Counted from the first letter of the stretch, positions 16,935 to 26,984 are shown. The stretch: DNA of 64,000 bases from Rhodoplanes sp. Z2-YC6860 (GCF_001579845.1 NZ_CP007440.1:3804029-3868028); one strand, 5' to 3'. Made by a program: numbers and translations. The notes: a model not told the origin generated them from the letters alone.

Positions 16935-18058
16935 GCGCCTTCACCGATAGCCTGCGCCGCACCCGTGCGATGCTGATCAAGGAGTTCATCCAGCTCCAGC
17001 GCGACCGTGTCTCCTTCGCCATGATCATCATGGTGCCGCTGATGCAGCTCATGCTGTTCGGCTACGCCATCAATGCCACGCCGCGCGATCTGCCGACCGC
17101 TGTGCTGCTGCAGGAGAACAGCGATCTCGGCCGCTCGCTGCTGAAGGCGATCGAGAACACCAAATACTTCAAGGTCACGCGCCAGCTCCGTGATGAGGCC
17201 GAATTCGATCACGTGCTCGCTGCGGGCGAGGTGCTGTTCGCTATCGAAATTCCGCGGAATTTCGAGCGCGCGGTGCGTCGCGGCGAAAAGCCCGCGATCC
17301 TGATTGCGGCCGACGCCACCGATCCCGTGGCCTCCGGCTCGGCCATGGCCGCGGTCGGCCAATTGGTGCAGACCGCGCTGGTCCACGACCGAGGCCTGCC
17401 AGACACCGGCACGCCGCTGTTCGAGGTGCGCACTCACGCACGCTACAATCCTGCAGCCGCGACCGCGCTCAACATCGTGCCAGGTCTCGTCGGCACCATT
17501 CTGACCATGACGATGCTGATCTTCACCGCGCTGTCGGTGACCCGCGAGATCGAGCGCGGCACCATGGAGAGCCTTCTGTCCATGCCGATCACGCCGATCG
17601 AGATCATGATCGGCAAGATCGTGCCCTACATCATTGTCGGCTTCGTGCAGGCGAGCCTGATCATCGGCATCGGTATCGGGCTGTTCGGCGTGCCGGTCAT
17701 GGGCAGCCTGATCATGCTTGCTTTGCTCAGCACGCTGTTCATCGCGACCAATCTTTCGGTCGGCTACACCTTCTCGACGGTCGCGCAGAACCAGCTCCAG
17801 GCGATGCAGATGTCGATGATGTTCTTTCTGCCGAACATCCTCCTGTCGGGGTTCATGTTCCCGTTCGCCGGCATGCCGCGATGGGCGCAGTGGATCGGCG
17901 AGGCCCTGCCGCTGACGCACTATCTGCGCATCGTGCGTTCGATCATGCTGAAGGGCTCGACGGTTGCGGATCTGCATTACGACACGTTGGCGCTCGCCGG
18001 CCTGATGCTGATCGCGATGCTGATCGCCGTGACGCGCTTCCGTCGCACGCTCGACTGA
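16931..18058 (+). CDS. ABC-2 type permease (YbhS/YbhR-like)
   Basis: A 375-residue inner-membrane protein with the ABC-2 layout: one N-terminal membrane helix (about residues 23-43), a large extracytoplasmic domain to about residue 175, then five hydrophobic helices to the end. The ELA-like segments (RGTMESLLSMPITPIEIMIG) before the second helix are characteristic. It forms the export channel with the preceding ATPase. The E. coli counterpart has two different permeases; only one gene is present here, so a homodimer is likely. The substrate is unknown, though cationic or hydrophobic toxicants are usual for this group. Confidence 0.92.
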   Translation: MSAFTDSLRRTRAMLIKEFIQLQRDRVSFAMIIMVPLMQLMLFGYAINATPRDLPTAVLLQENSDLGRSLLKAIENTKYFKVTRQLRDEAEFDHVLAAGEVLFAIEIPRNFERAVRRGEKPAILIAADATDPVASGSAMAAVGQLVQTALVHDRGLPDTGTPLFEVRTHARYNPAAATALNIVPGLVGTILTMTMLIFTALSVTREIERGTMESLLSMPITPIEIMIGKIVPYIIVGFVQASLIIGIGIGLFGVPVMGSLIMLALLSTLFIATNLSVGYTFSTVAQNQLQAMQMSMMFFLPNILLSGFMFPFAGMPRWAQWIGEALPLTHYLRIVRSIMLKGSTVADLHYDTLALAGLMLIAMLIAVTRFRRTLD

Positions 18059-18063
18059 CCGGA

Positions 18064-18900
18064 CTACCCGGCAGTTTCGGACGCAGGCGCCTCGGCGCGG
18101 CGGATCAACTCGCGCAACGGCTTGCCGAGGCTGCGCCGGACCATCGCGGAAAACGCGCTCGGGCTCGCATAGCCCACGGCGGCTGCGGCTTCTCCGACCG
18201 ATCCGCCGTTGGCGATCCGCGCGACGCCCTCAACGGTGCGCAATCGGGCCCGCCATTCCGCGAAGCTCAAGCCAGTCTCGCCGCGGAACAGGCGCGCGAG
18301 CGTTCGTCGGCTCGCGCCGGCACGCTCGGCCCAGCCGTCGAGGTCCAAATCGATCGCGCAGTCGCCAATGAGCGGGCGCGCCACGCGGAGCGCGCGTGGA
18401 TCGCGCGGCATCGGAATCGTCAGGCTCTGATGCTGCAGGCGGCCGAGTTCCGTCAGGATCAGCCGCGCGATGATGCCGCCGCGGCTGTCATCCGTGTACT
18501 CGGCCGGCTCTTCAAGCGCCGCGAGGATCAGTTCACGCAACAGCCGCGACACCTCCACAATCGTCGCGTCGGTCGGCAGGCCTCCGCAGTGCTCGGGATC
18601 GATATAGAGCGTGCGGATCTCCACACGGCCTTTCATGCTTGTGATGTGAGCAAGGTCGGGCGGCACCCAGAGCGCACGAGCCGGCGGCACGATCCAGACC
18701 GAGTTTTCGGTTTCGATGCGCATGATGCCGCTGATGGCGTGCAGCAGCTGTCCGCGGCGATGTCGGTGCAGCGGGATCGTGTAGCCGTCGACGCGCGTCG
18801 CGGCCTGCGCCACGACCGGTCGCGCTGTGGCTTCGAGATAGGCCCGGTAGAGCGGCTTCGGCCGCCGGGCAGGTTTCGCAGGTTTTTGCGCTTGGCCCAT
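18064..18900 (-). CDS. AraC-family transcriptional regulator with cupin-type sensor
   Basis: A 278-residue regulator. The N-terminal half is a cupin-like sensing domain (HRHRRGQLLHAISGIMRIET, then VPPARALWVPPD). The C-terminal third holds the double helix-turn-helix (RTLARLFRGETGLSFAEWRA and VGEAAAAVGYASPSAFSAMV). The ATG at 18900 is preferred; the frame runs on to a TTG at 18957, but the added residues look non-coding. It is divergent from the MFS transporter gene 71 bases away, which is the usual sign that it controls that gene. It converges with the permease gene, six bases off. Confidence 0.88.
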   Translation of the reverse strand: MGQAQKPAKPARRPKPLYRAYLEATARPVVAQAATRVDGYTIPLHRHRRGQLLHAISGIMRIETENSVWIVPPARALWVPPDLAHITSMKGRVEIRTLYIDPEHCGGLPTDATIVEVSRLLRELILAALEEPAEYTDDSRGGIIARLILTELGRLQHQSLTIPMPRDPRALRVARPLIGDCAIDLDLDGWAERAGASRRTLARLFRGETGLSFAEWRARLRTVEGVARIANGGSVGEAAAAVGYASPSAFSAMVRRSLGKPLRELIRRAEAPASETAG

Positions 18901-18971
18901 TCGCGACGAAAATCGACCGAACGTCGCAAAATGGCAAGTGCTATTCTCGCCTGGCAATCAGGAATCGCCCG

Positions 18972-20192
18972 ATGAACGCCGATGCCGCGCTGGCCGAGAG
19001 AAACCGAAAAATTTTGATCGGTTTCAACAATTTCGCGCATGCCGTCGACCACTATGTGATGCTGATCTTCCCGACCGTGGTGATCGGCCTGGAAGCGGTC
19101 TATGGCCGGCCCTACAGCGAATTGCTCGCGCTCGGCACGGCCTCGTTCTTCGCGTTCGGTCTGTTCTCGCTGCCGGCCGGCTGGATCGCCGACCGCTGGA
19201 GCCGCCGCTACATGATGGTGGTGTTCTACATCGGCTGCGGGCTCAGCTGCGCCGCCGCAGCGGTGTCGCCGAACTTCGTCACGCTCGCGATCTCGCTGTT
19301 CGCGCTCGGCGTGTTCGCCTCGATCTACCATCCGGTCGGCACCGCAATCGTGGTTGCGGCCGCGGTCAATCGCGGCCGCACGCTCGCGCTGAACGGCGTG
19401 TGCGGCAATGTCGGCGTGGCGCTCGCAGCAGGCATCACCGCGGGCCTGACCTATTGGATCGGCTGGCGCGGCGCGTTCCTGGTTCCGGCCGTGGTTTGTC
19501 TTGCGACCGGCGTCGCATACCTGGTCATGGTGCCCGACGACCGGGCGCAGAAGGCTGGCCGCAGCGCCGCTCCGGACGTGCGGCTTTCGACCGTGATCAT
19601 GCTGACCGTGTTCGCGATGTTCATCCTGATCGGCACCACCGCGGGCCTCGTCTTCAACACCGTGACCATCGCACTGCCAAAGCTCGTCGACGAGCGCGTC
19701 GGCAGCAGCATCTCGCTGGTTGCGGTCGGCGGCATCTCGACCGCGATCTTCCTGTGCGGCGCCATTGCGCAATTCACCATGGGGCGAGTCCTGGAGCGCT
19801 ATCAGGCGCACTTCGTTTTTGCGTTCACCGGCCTGATGCAGTTCATCGGCGTGGTCTGGGTCTGTTACGCGACCGGATATGCACTGCTGGCAGCGCTCGC
19901 GTTCGCCATGACCTTCATCTATGCCCAGGTCACGGTGAACGACTTCGTCATCGCGCGCTACACGGCGGACGCCTGGCGCGCGCGGGTCTACGCGGTGCGT
20001 TACTTCATCACCTACCTGATCTCGGGCGCGGCGATCAGCATGATCGCCTTCCTGCACAGCCGCGGCGGTTTCGATCTCGTGCTGACCGTCACCGCGGTGA
20101 TTGCGCTGGGCTTCGTCATCGGCACCGCGGCCGTGGCGCTGCTCGTCAACGGCGTCGAACGCGATGCCAAGGCGATGCAGCCCGCGGAATAG
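18972..20192 (+). CDS. MFS transporter
   Basis: A 406-residue major facilitator with 12 predicted membrane helices. The loop between helices 2 and 3 carries the motif-A-like GWIADRWSRRYMM. The closest remembered relatives are Fsr-like (fosmidomycin resistance) drug exporters, which also start with a short NNFAHAVDHY-type segment, but the substrate cannot be assigned. CAGGAA lies ahead of the ATG. The gene is divergent from an AraC regulator and would be expected to respond to the ligand that this regulator senses. Confidence 0.88.
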   Translation: MNADAALAERNRKILIGFNNFAHAVDHYVMLIFPTVVIGLEAVYGRPYSELLALGTASFFAFGLFSLPAGWIADRWSRRYMMVVFYIGCGLSCAAAAVSPNFVTLAISLFALGVFASIYHPVGTAIVVAAAVNRGRTLALNGVCGNVGVALAAGITAGLTYWIGWRGAFLVPAVVCLATGVAYLVMVPDDRAQKAGRSAAPDVRLSTVIMLTVFAMFILIGTTAGLVFNTVTIALPKLVDERVGSSISLVAVGGISTAIFLCGAIAQFTMGRVLERYQAHFVFAFTGLMQFIGVVWVCYATGYALLAALAFAMTFIYAQVTVNDFVIARYTADAWRARVYAVRYFITYLISGAAISMIAFLHSRGGFDLVLTVTAVIALGFVIGTAAVALLVNGVERDAKAMQPAE

Positions 20193-20198
20193 CATCGT

Positions 20199-20717
20199 TC
20201 AAAGCAGGGCAGGGACCAGATCGACGACGTCCGCGCCGGTGCGCTCGTTGACGATCTCGGCGATGCGGCTTCGGTGGCAGCAGGCCTGGTCGCGCTCGAA
20301 GCAGAGCAGGCACACGGTCTGGCCCGATTTGACGATCGAGATCAGTTCGTCCATCGCCTCGATCGCGTCGTGCGTGGTCAGGTGCCTGGCATAGATTTTC
20401 CAAAGCGACTCGAGCTTGCCGGCGCGTGCGGCCTGCCGGCCGTCGTCCGGCGTGCCGAGCTTCTGCAGATGCAGATAGCCGATGCCGTTCTCGTCGAGGC
20501 TCGCGGCAAGCTGCCGCTTGGAAAAGCCGGGCTTGCGTGAGGCCGCGACCGCGCGGGTGTCGACCAGGAGCTTGACCTTGGCGCGCTTGAGCTCGGCGAT
20601 CACGGCATCGGGCTTGGCCAGCTCATAGCCGATGGTGAAGAGCGTCGATGGCTTCTTGGACTTCCGCTTGGCCTCGGGCTTGGCCTTCTTCGCCGCAGTC
20701 TTCTTTGCCTTCGCCAC
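20199..20717 (-). CDS. DUF488-family protein with Lys/Ala-rich N-terminus
   Basis: A 172-residue protein. The first 25 residues are almost only Lys and Ala, a nucleic-acid-binding type of tail. The DUF488 domain follows: TIGYELAKPDAVIAEL, LLVDTRAVAASRKPGF, and near the end LLCFERDQACCHRSRIAEIV, whose Cys and His residues are conserved in the family. Function is unknown; the family is cytoplasmic and often paired with DUF72 genes. The start is GTG at 20717, three bases after the stop of the DUF72 gene, so the two form one operon. Confidence 0.85.
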   Translation of the reverse strand: MAKAKKTAAKKAKPEAKRKSKKPSTLFTIGYELAKPDAVIAELKRAKVKLLVDTRAVAASRKPGFSKRQLAASLDENGIGYLHLQKLGTPDDGRQAARAGKLESLWKIYARHLTTHDAIEAMDELISIVKSGQTVCLLCFERDQACCHRSRIAEIVNERTGADVVDLVPALL

Positions 20718-20720
20718 GAG

Positions 20721-21530
20721 CTATCCTTTCAGCTTCTCGATCAGCGCCATGGCGCCGGCCGGCGCGCGGATCTTGCCCTCGTGGATCACGTAGGCGAACA
20801 CGTCGCGGGGCACAGCCTTCAGCTTGTGCTTGTCGTCGACGCGGTTGAGGTCCTTGGGCTCCTTGCCCTCGGCCCAGCTTTCCAGACGCTTGGCCCATTC
20901 GCCGATCTGCTTCGGCTGATAGGCGGTCGGCACCTCGTCCTCGCCCCGCTGCAATCGCGCATAGACGAAGTCGCTGGTGACGTCGGGAATGTTCGGATAG
21001 GTGACGTGGTCGGTATAGACCGGCGGCATCTTGAATTCGCGCAGCATCGCGATGAACTCCGGCACCATGAAGCTCGGGTGCCGCACCTCGATGACATGGC
21101 GGATTTTGCGTCCGTCGAATTTCTCCGGCAGCGCTTCCAGGAATTTGCCGAAGTCCACCGGATCGAATTTCTTGAACGGCGCGAACTGCCAGAGCAGGGG
21201 ACCGAGATGGTCGCCCAGCTCCGTGACGCCGGAATCGAAGAACCGCTTGATGGAGTCGCCGGCCTCCGCGAGCACGCGGCGGTTGGTCACGAAGCGCGAT
21301 CCTTTGATCGAGAACACGAAGCCTTCCGGCACTTCGCTGGCCCATTTGCGGAACGTCTCGGGCTTCTGCGAGCTGTAGAAGGTGCCGTTGACCTCGATCG
21401 ACGTTAACCTCTCGCTGGTGTAGGCCAGCTCTTTCGATTGCGACAGGCCCTTCGGATAAAAGACCCCGCGCCATGGCGCGAAGGTCCAGCCGCCGATGCC
21501 GATCCGGATTTGTCCTGATTTCGTCGTCAT
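20721..21530 (-). CDS. DUF72-family TIM-barrel protein
   Basis: A 269-residue protein of the DUF72/YecE family, a TIM-barrel of unknown biochemical role. Typical segments are IGIGGWTFAPWRGVFYPKGL near the N-terminus, EVNGTFYSSQKPETFRKWA, and HVIEVRHPSF in the middle. The ATG at 21530 is chosen because it begins just before the conserved start; the frame extends 26 codons higher with no family resemblance. It is the first gene of a pair with the DUF488 gene, and DUF72-DUF488 pairing is seen in many bacteria, suggesting a shared process. Confidence 0.87.
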   Translation of the reverse strand: MTTKSGQIRIGIGGWTFAPWRGVFYPKGLSQSKELAYTSERLTSIEVNGTFYSSQKPETFRKWASEVPEGFVFSIKGSRFVTNRRVLAEAGDSIKRFFDSGVTELGDHLGPLLWQFAPFKKFDPVDFGKFLEALPEKFDGRKIRHVIEVRHPSFMVPEFIAMLREFKMPPVYTDHVTYPNIPDVTSDFVYARLQRGEDEVPTAYQPKQIGEWAKRLESWAEGKEPKDLNRVDDKHKLKAVPRDVFAYVIHEGKIRAPAGAMALIEKLKG

Positions 21531-21778
21531 TTGGCTGTCACGAGCGTCCTGTATTGATACTGATGACGGGCAGTGGAGACTGGTTAAGTTCGCTGCCCCA
21601 GCGGCCACATTGAAGCGGTGACGCCGGATGTAAGCGCACCGTTTCAGTTGTGGTCGTTTCTTTTTGGGCGCAAGGCCAGACGCCGCGCCGAACCTCTTCG
21701 CAAACCGGCATCATCGAAGTCATCCCATCTGCGCTCCGGCGCGGATCGATTATGTGTCGCCTTTTGTCTCAGCATCAA

Positions 21779-21808
21779 GAAAAAGGCCCGGGATTTCTCC
21801 CGGGCCTT
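21779..21808 (-). terminator. Rho-independent terminator of groESL
   Basis: AAGGCCCGGG pairs perfectly with CCCGGGCCTT around a six-base loop. Read on the minus strand the stem is followed by TTTTTC, 24 bases after the groEL stop. Confidence 0.9.
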
Positions 21809-21831
21809 CGCATTCAGGTCTGTTGGACCGA

Positions 21832-23472
<1,641 letters not shown>

Positions 23473-23492
23473 TTACTCCGTTGATCTTTGAC

Positions 23493-23598
23493 CCTCATCC
23501 TGAGGAGCAGGCGAAGCCTGCGTCTCGAAGGATGAGGTCCGAGAAATTTTCGCCCTCGTCCTTCGAGACGGCCGCTGCGCGGCCTCCTCAGGACGAGG
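23493..23598. repeat. Two intergenic palindromic repeats in inverted orientation between groES and groEL
   Basis: The first unit (23493-23537) begins CCTCATCCTGAGGAG and ends CTCGAAGGATGAGG; the second (23554-23598) begins CCTCGTCCTTCGAGACGG and ends CCTCCTCAGGACGAGG. Each unit can fold on itself, and the second is close to the reverse complement of the first, so the pair can also form one long stem. Repeats with this CCTCATCCTGAGGAGC / GTCTCGAAGGATGAGG pattern are widespread between genes in Bradyrhizobium-like genomes. Confidence 0.85.
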
Positions 23599-23613
23599 AA
23601 CAGCGATTGTTCG

Positions 23614-23928
23614 TTAGGCGGCTTTCTTCTTGGCAGCCGGCTCGTCGATCACGCCCATGATGTCGGACTCCTTCATGATCAGGAGATCCTGGCCGTCGAT
23701 CTTGACCTCGGTGCCCGACCACTTGCCGAACAGGACGCGGTCGCCGACCTTGATGTCGATCGGGATCAGCTTGCCGGCCTCGTCGCGGCCGCCCGGGCCC
23801 ACCGCGATCACTTCGCCCTGCGAAGGCTTTTCCTGTGCGGTGTCGGGGATGATGATGCCACCGGCCGTCTTCTCATCGGCGGTGACGCGCTTGACGACGA
23901 CGCGGTCGTGAAGCGGACGAAACTTCAT
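23614..23928 (-). CDS. groES: Co-chaperonin GroES
   Basis: The 104-residue 10-kDa co-chaperonin that caps GroEL. It starts [15 protein letters not shown], has the mobile loop segment [19 protein letters not shown], and ends with a Lys/Ala-rich tail. ATG 23928 is preceded by GGAGG; the frame is open 43 codons higher, but that part covers the promoter region and is not coding. It is the first gene of the groESL operon and is likely under both heat-shock sigma and HrcA control. Confidence 0.98.
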   Translation of the reverse strand: MKFRPLHDRVVVKRVTADEKTAGGIIIPDTAQEKPSQGEVIAVGPGGRDEAGKLIPIDIKVGDRVLFGKWSGTEVKIDGQDLLIMKESDIMGVIDEPAAKKKAA

Positions 23929-24030
23929 GGGATTCCTCCATGGTTGATTGAACGGGAACGCTTGGTCGAATGGGTCTTTACGGAAGAAGGGCGCCTGCAA
24001 GTTGTCCCCAAGGCACCCTTCAAGCCCGCC

Positions 24031-24058
24031 AGATAGGCGGTCAAACACCGCCATCAAG
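24031..24058 (-). promoter_or_regulatory. groES: Candidate RpoH (sigma-32) promoter of groESL
   Basis: On the minus strand CTTGAT is followed after 16 bases by CTATCT, preceded by CC (GACCGCCTATCT). This agrees with the alphaproteobacterial heat-shock promoter pattern, CTTG then CC(C/T)TAT, and lies about 100 bases ahead of groES. Confidence 0.5.
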
Positions 24059-24075
24059 AGGCTTTCTCAAATTTC

Positions 24076-24102
24076 TTAGCACTCATCGCTTGGGACTGCT
24101 AC
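24076..24102. promoter_or_regulatory. CIRCE-like HrcA operator
   Basis: TTAGCACTC, nine bases, then GACTGCTAC. The first arm is the exact CIRCE consensus and the second matches GAGTGCTAA at seven of nine places. HrcA represses groESL through this element. It lies upstream of the sigma-32-like promoter, so it may block a second, unrecognised promoter. Confidence 0.8.
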
Positions 24103-24251
24103 CAGGCAATTCAGGTCCCAGTTCCAGGTTTGTCAGCAGTCCTGTCATAATGCTGCTAACGCATTGAAAATAGGAACATAATTTCGTTTTCTGGCTTGTC
24201 ATGGCCGACAACCGGCGCACAATCGAGATGCCGGATTTGGAGATTCGGACC

Positions 24252-24551
24252 ATGGCAACACAGGACTTCTCTTCAAAAAACCTGCCTTCAAAAGACTTCC
24301 AAAAGCAGCTGAGCGGTTACGGGCTGACGACCGCTGAGATCCTCTACCGACGTCCCGATCACTCGTGGCTTCTTCAGACCTACGTCTGGCAGAATTACGA
24401 CCTGTTTCCGAAATTCCCGGAGCTTCAGCGCTTCCTGGCCTTCTGGGTCGCGAAGCTCGAAGGGCCGTTGCATTCGGTGACGGTCGCGCATTCGCGGCTG
24501 ATCAAGCCGGCGGAGCTTCGGGCGGTCGGCGGCGAGTTCAGGTTGCATTAG
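24252..24551 (+). CDS. usg: Usg-family protein
   Basis: A 99-residue protein of the Usg family, first noted upstream of trpF in Caulobacter and confined mainly to alphaproteobacteria. Typical segments are LTTAEILYRRPDHSWLLQTY, FPELQRFLAFWVAKLEGPLH and SVTVAHSRLIKPAELRAVGG. Biochemical function is unknown. ATG 24252 is chosen because a GGAG lies about ten bases upstream; in-frame ATGs at 24201 and 24228 are possible. Here it is not next to a trp gene but divergent from groES across the CIRCE region. Confidence 0.87.
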   Translation: MATQDFSSKNLPSKDFQKQLSGYGLTTAEILYRRPDHSWLLQTYVWQNYDLFPKFPELQRFLAFWVAKLEGPLHSVTVAHSRLIKPAELRAVGGEFRLH

Positions 24552-25014
24552 AGGGGCTGGCTCCTTTCGGTTGGCGGCGGCTTTCAGTCAACGCTCCGCC
24601 GTCCCGGGGTTTTGTTTTCGGACGCCCGGGTGCGCCCGTCTCCCTGTTTTCCTTCTCTCTCCCAAACGGGAGAGGAATGGAGCGCCGGGAGGCGCCACGG
24701 AGCGTGCGAGGCTCCGTCAAGCCAGCCTTGCGATCGGCCGGCCTGCGCGCCGAGCTTCCGGGACCCATGGCCTTGAGGGCCAGTGCTTTGAGGGCAGTGG
24801 GGGTCCCGGGGCGCGCGGGCCCGTGCGAAGAGCCCGACGCCTCCCGGCGCTCCATCCGCGGTCCGCGTTGTCGGCGGCCGCATCCTGCAGCGTGTTCGGG
24901 CGTCGCGATCGACGATGCCCTCGACGGTGCAAGACGGAACGATCCTTACGCTAGACGCAAGAATAAATCAAGAACAAAAATGAGCCTACGGCGTGAACTC
25001 ATTAACGCCAGCCA
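24552..25014. other. 463-base gene-free interval with repeat element
   Basis: No convincing gene. The interval is GC-rich and holds the 17-bp inverted repeat described separately. Short open frames on both strands are of the low-complexity kind this repeat family gives. The last 50 bases are AT-richer and lie behind the end of the GlxA-type gene. Confidence 0.6.
24677..24855. repeat. 179-bp element bounded by perfect 17-bp inverted repeats
   Basis: ATGGAGCGCCGGGAGGC at 24677-24693 is the exact reverse complement of GCCTCCCGGCGCTCCAT at 24839-24855. Inside, GGGACCC and GGGTCCC form a second pairing around 24759-24806. Translated on the minus strand the right end reads ASRRSIPLPFGREKEN, a string that I recall from many spurious small proteins in Bradyrhizobium-like genomes, so this is probably a dispersed repeat. 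No transposase is encoded. Confidence 0.7.
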
Positions 25015-25962
25015 TTACGCGAAACTTTCCGCTCTTGCATTCCGTCGAATGGTTTGCGGCGGCTGGCCAAAGGTGCGCAAGAACGCTTCCCGCAAGCGCC
25101 TTCGATCTCCGAACCCCGTTTCTCGTGCAACGACGTCGATCGGATGGCGCGTCTGCTCCATCATCATTCTTGCCGCTTCGAGCCTAAGATTCTCAACCGC
25201 TTTCGCGGGCGACTGCCCAGTTTCGGCGCGGAATGCCCGGCTGAACTGTCGCGGACTTAAATGCGCAGCCTCCGCCAAACGCTCCACCGACAACGGGGTG
25301 TGAAGATTTTTCTTGGCGTAAGCCAAGGCCGTTTGGATGCGATCGGACTTCGGCTCCAATTCGAGCAGGGCGGAGTGCTGCGACTGGCCGCCGGCGCGGC
25401 GATGAAACACGACCAGCTTTTGCGCGATTTCGCGCGCGGCGTCGGCGCCGAGGTCCTTTTCAGCCATGGCCAGCGCTAGATCGATTCCGGCTGTCATGCC
25501 GGCCGACGTCCATACGTTGCCGTCGATGATGAAGATACGGTCTTCTTCCATCTTCACTTCAGGGAAACGCGTCTGAAGTTCACGCGCATAGAGCCAATGC
25601 GTCGTCACGCGTTTTCCATCGAGGATGCCTGCTTCCGCGAAGATGAAGGTGCCTGTGCAAATCGACGCAACACGGCGTGCCGTCTTCGATGCCTTGCGGA
25701 TGAAGGCGAGCAGGCCAGCAGGAGCGTGTTCAATGATGGACGCTCCACCACCAACGATCACCGTGTCGTAGGTCGTTTGGCCAAAGCGTTTTGAGTCAAC
25801 CACCATCCCGGTCGACGAACGCACGGGGCCGCCTTCTTCAGAGATGAAGTGCATCTCGTAAACCGGCTTACCCAGCATGACGTTCGCGTATTCAAACACC
25901 GAGAGCGCCGCAAAACTCATCGATTGAAAGCCGTCGAAAACGACAAAGCCGATGCGCTGCAT
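25015..25962 (-). CDS. GlxA-family regulator (DJ-1/PfpI domain + AraC-type HTH)
   Basis: A 315-residue regulator. Residues 1 to about 190 form a DJ-1/PfpI-like domain (GFVVFDGFQSMSFAALSVFE, then RVASICTGTFIFAEAGIL with Cys in the nucleophile-elbow place). Residues 215-315 form an AraC-type double helix-turn-helix (SVERLAEAAHLSPRQFSRAF). In GlxA regulators the first domain is used for sensing, not catalysis. The gene is divergent from the SDR-DJ-1-tautomerase operon with about 125 bases between starts, so it is the probable regulator of that operon. Confidence 0.92.
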   Translation of the reverse strand: MQRIGFVVFDGFQSMSFAALSVFEYANVMLGKPVYEMHFISEEGGPVRSSTGMVVDSKRFGQTTYDTVIVGGGASIIEHAPAGLLAFIRKASKTARRVASICTGTFIFAEAGILDGKRVTTHWLYARELQTRFPEVKMEEDRIFIIDGNVWTSAGMTAGIDLALAMAEKDLGADAAREIAQKLVVFHRRAGGQSQHSALLELEPKSDRIQTALAYAKKNLHTPLSVERLAEAAHLSPRQFSRAFRAETGQSPAKAVENLRLEAARMMMEQTRHPIDVVARETGFGDRRRLREAFLRTFGQPPQTIRRNARAESFA

Positions 25963-26088
25963 GCAAACTCTCCGATCAAACCGGCGTGTCCTAAAAACGT
26001 ATCTTATACGTCATTTCGGTCAAAGACCAGCGGCCTTACATTTCCGGTCATCAGCCTGCGGGCGAACTCGAAAATGGAAGGAAAACAG

Positions 26089-26904
26089 ATGGTTACCAGC
26101 AAAAACAAAGGCACCGCCCTGATCACCGGCGCTTCGGCCGGCATTGGCGCGGTCTATGCGGACAGGCTCGCGCGGCGCGGCTACGACCTCATCGTCGTCG
26201 CCCGCAACCAGGACAAGCTCAACGCACTCGCAAAGAAGCTGACGACCGAAACCGGACGCAGCATCGAGGTCGTTGCAGCCGATCTGACCAAGCCGAGCGA
26301 ACGTGCGCAGGTTGAAAAGATTCTGCGCGAGGACGCCAGCATTACCATGCTGGTGAACAATGCCGGCGTCGGCGCGATCAAGCCGTTGCTTGATACCGAC
26401 GTGAACAAGCTGGACGAACTGATCGAGCTGAACATCACGGCGCTGACTCGCCTAGCGTATGCGGCCGCGCCGGCCTTCGTCGCTCGTGGAGCCGGGACGA
26501 TCATCAACGTGTCGTCGGTTGTTGGTATCGCGCCGGAATTTCTGAACGGCGTGTACGGAGCCAGCAAGTCCTTCGTCACGGCGTTCAGCCAGTCCTTGCA
26601 GCACGAACTAGCGCCGAAGGGCCTTCGTATTCAGGCCGTTCTTCCCGCTGCGACCGCCACGGACTTCTGGGAATTGGCCGGCCGCCATGTCAGCCAGCTT
26701 CCGCAAGACATCGTCATGACCGCAGAAAATCTGGTCGATGCCGCACTTGTTGGTCTGGATCAGGGCGAAACCGTCACGATCCCTGTTCTTCAGGATGGCG
26801 CGGCCTGGGACCGCTACGAGGCGGCGCGTCGCGACATGCTTCCGCAGCTTCGCGGCACCACGCCTTCGCCACGCTACCGGCTGGCAGAAGCCAAGGTTGC
26901 CTGA
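26089..26904 (+). CDS. Short-chain dehydrogenase/reductase (classical SDR)
   Basis: A 271-residue NAD(P)-dependent oxidoreductase. The cofactor motif TGASAGIG, the NNAGVG segment, the catalytic Ser in INVSSVVG and the YGASK Tyr-Lys pair are all present. An Arg in VVARNQDKL after the second strand suggests NADP(H). The ATG at 26089 follows GGAAGGA by seven bases; the frame runs far upstream over the regulator's promoter without meaning. It is the first gene of an operon with a DJ-1-like protein and two tautomerases. The substrate is unknown; an aldehyde or ketone is likely. Confidence 0.92.
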   Translation: MVTSKNKGTALITGASAGIGAVYADRLARRGYDLIVVARNQDKLNALAKKLTTETGRSIEVVAADLTKPSERAQVEKILREDASITMLVNNAGVGAIKPLLDTDVNKLDELIELNITALTRLAYAAAPAFVARGAGTIINVSSVVGIAPEFLNGVYGASKSFVTAFSQSLQHELAPKGLRIQAVLPAATATDFWELAGRHVSQLPQDIVMTAENLVDAALVGLDQGETVTIPVLQDGAAWDRYEAARRDMLPQLRGTTPSPRYRLAEAKVA

Positions 26905-26984
26905 CCCTCGATCGGACTTAGGCGCAACGCCCACCCTCGATTTCTCTCACCTAGCTCAAAACTCAATCTCACAGGAGACTTCCA

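Noticed and set aside
24538-24932. Several short open frames in the repeat element
   Set aside because: They span the inverted repeats and read in many frames on both strands; no start with a ribosome-binding site.
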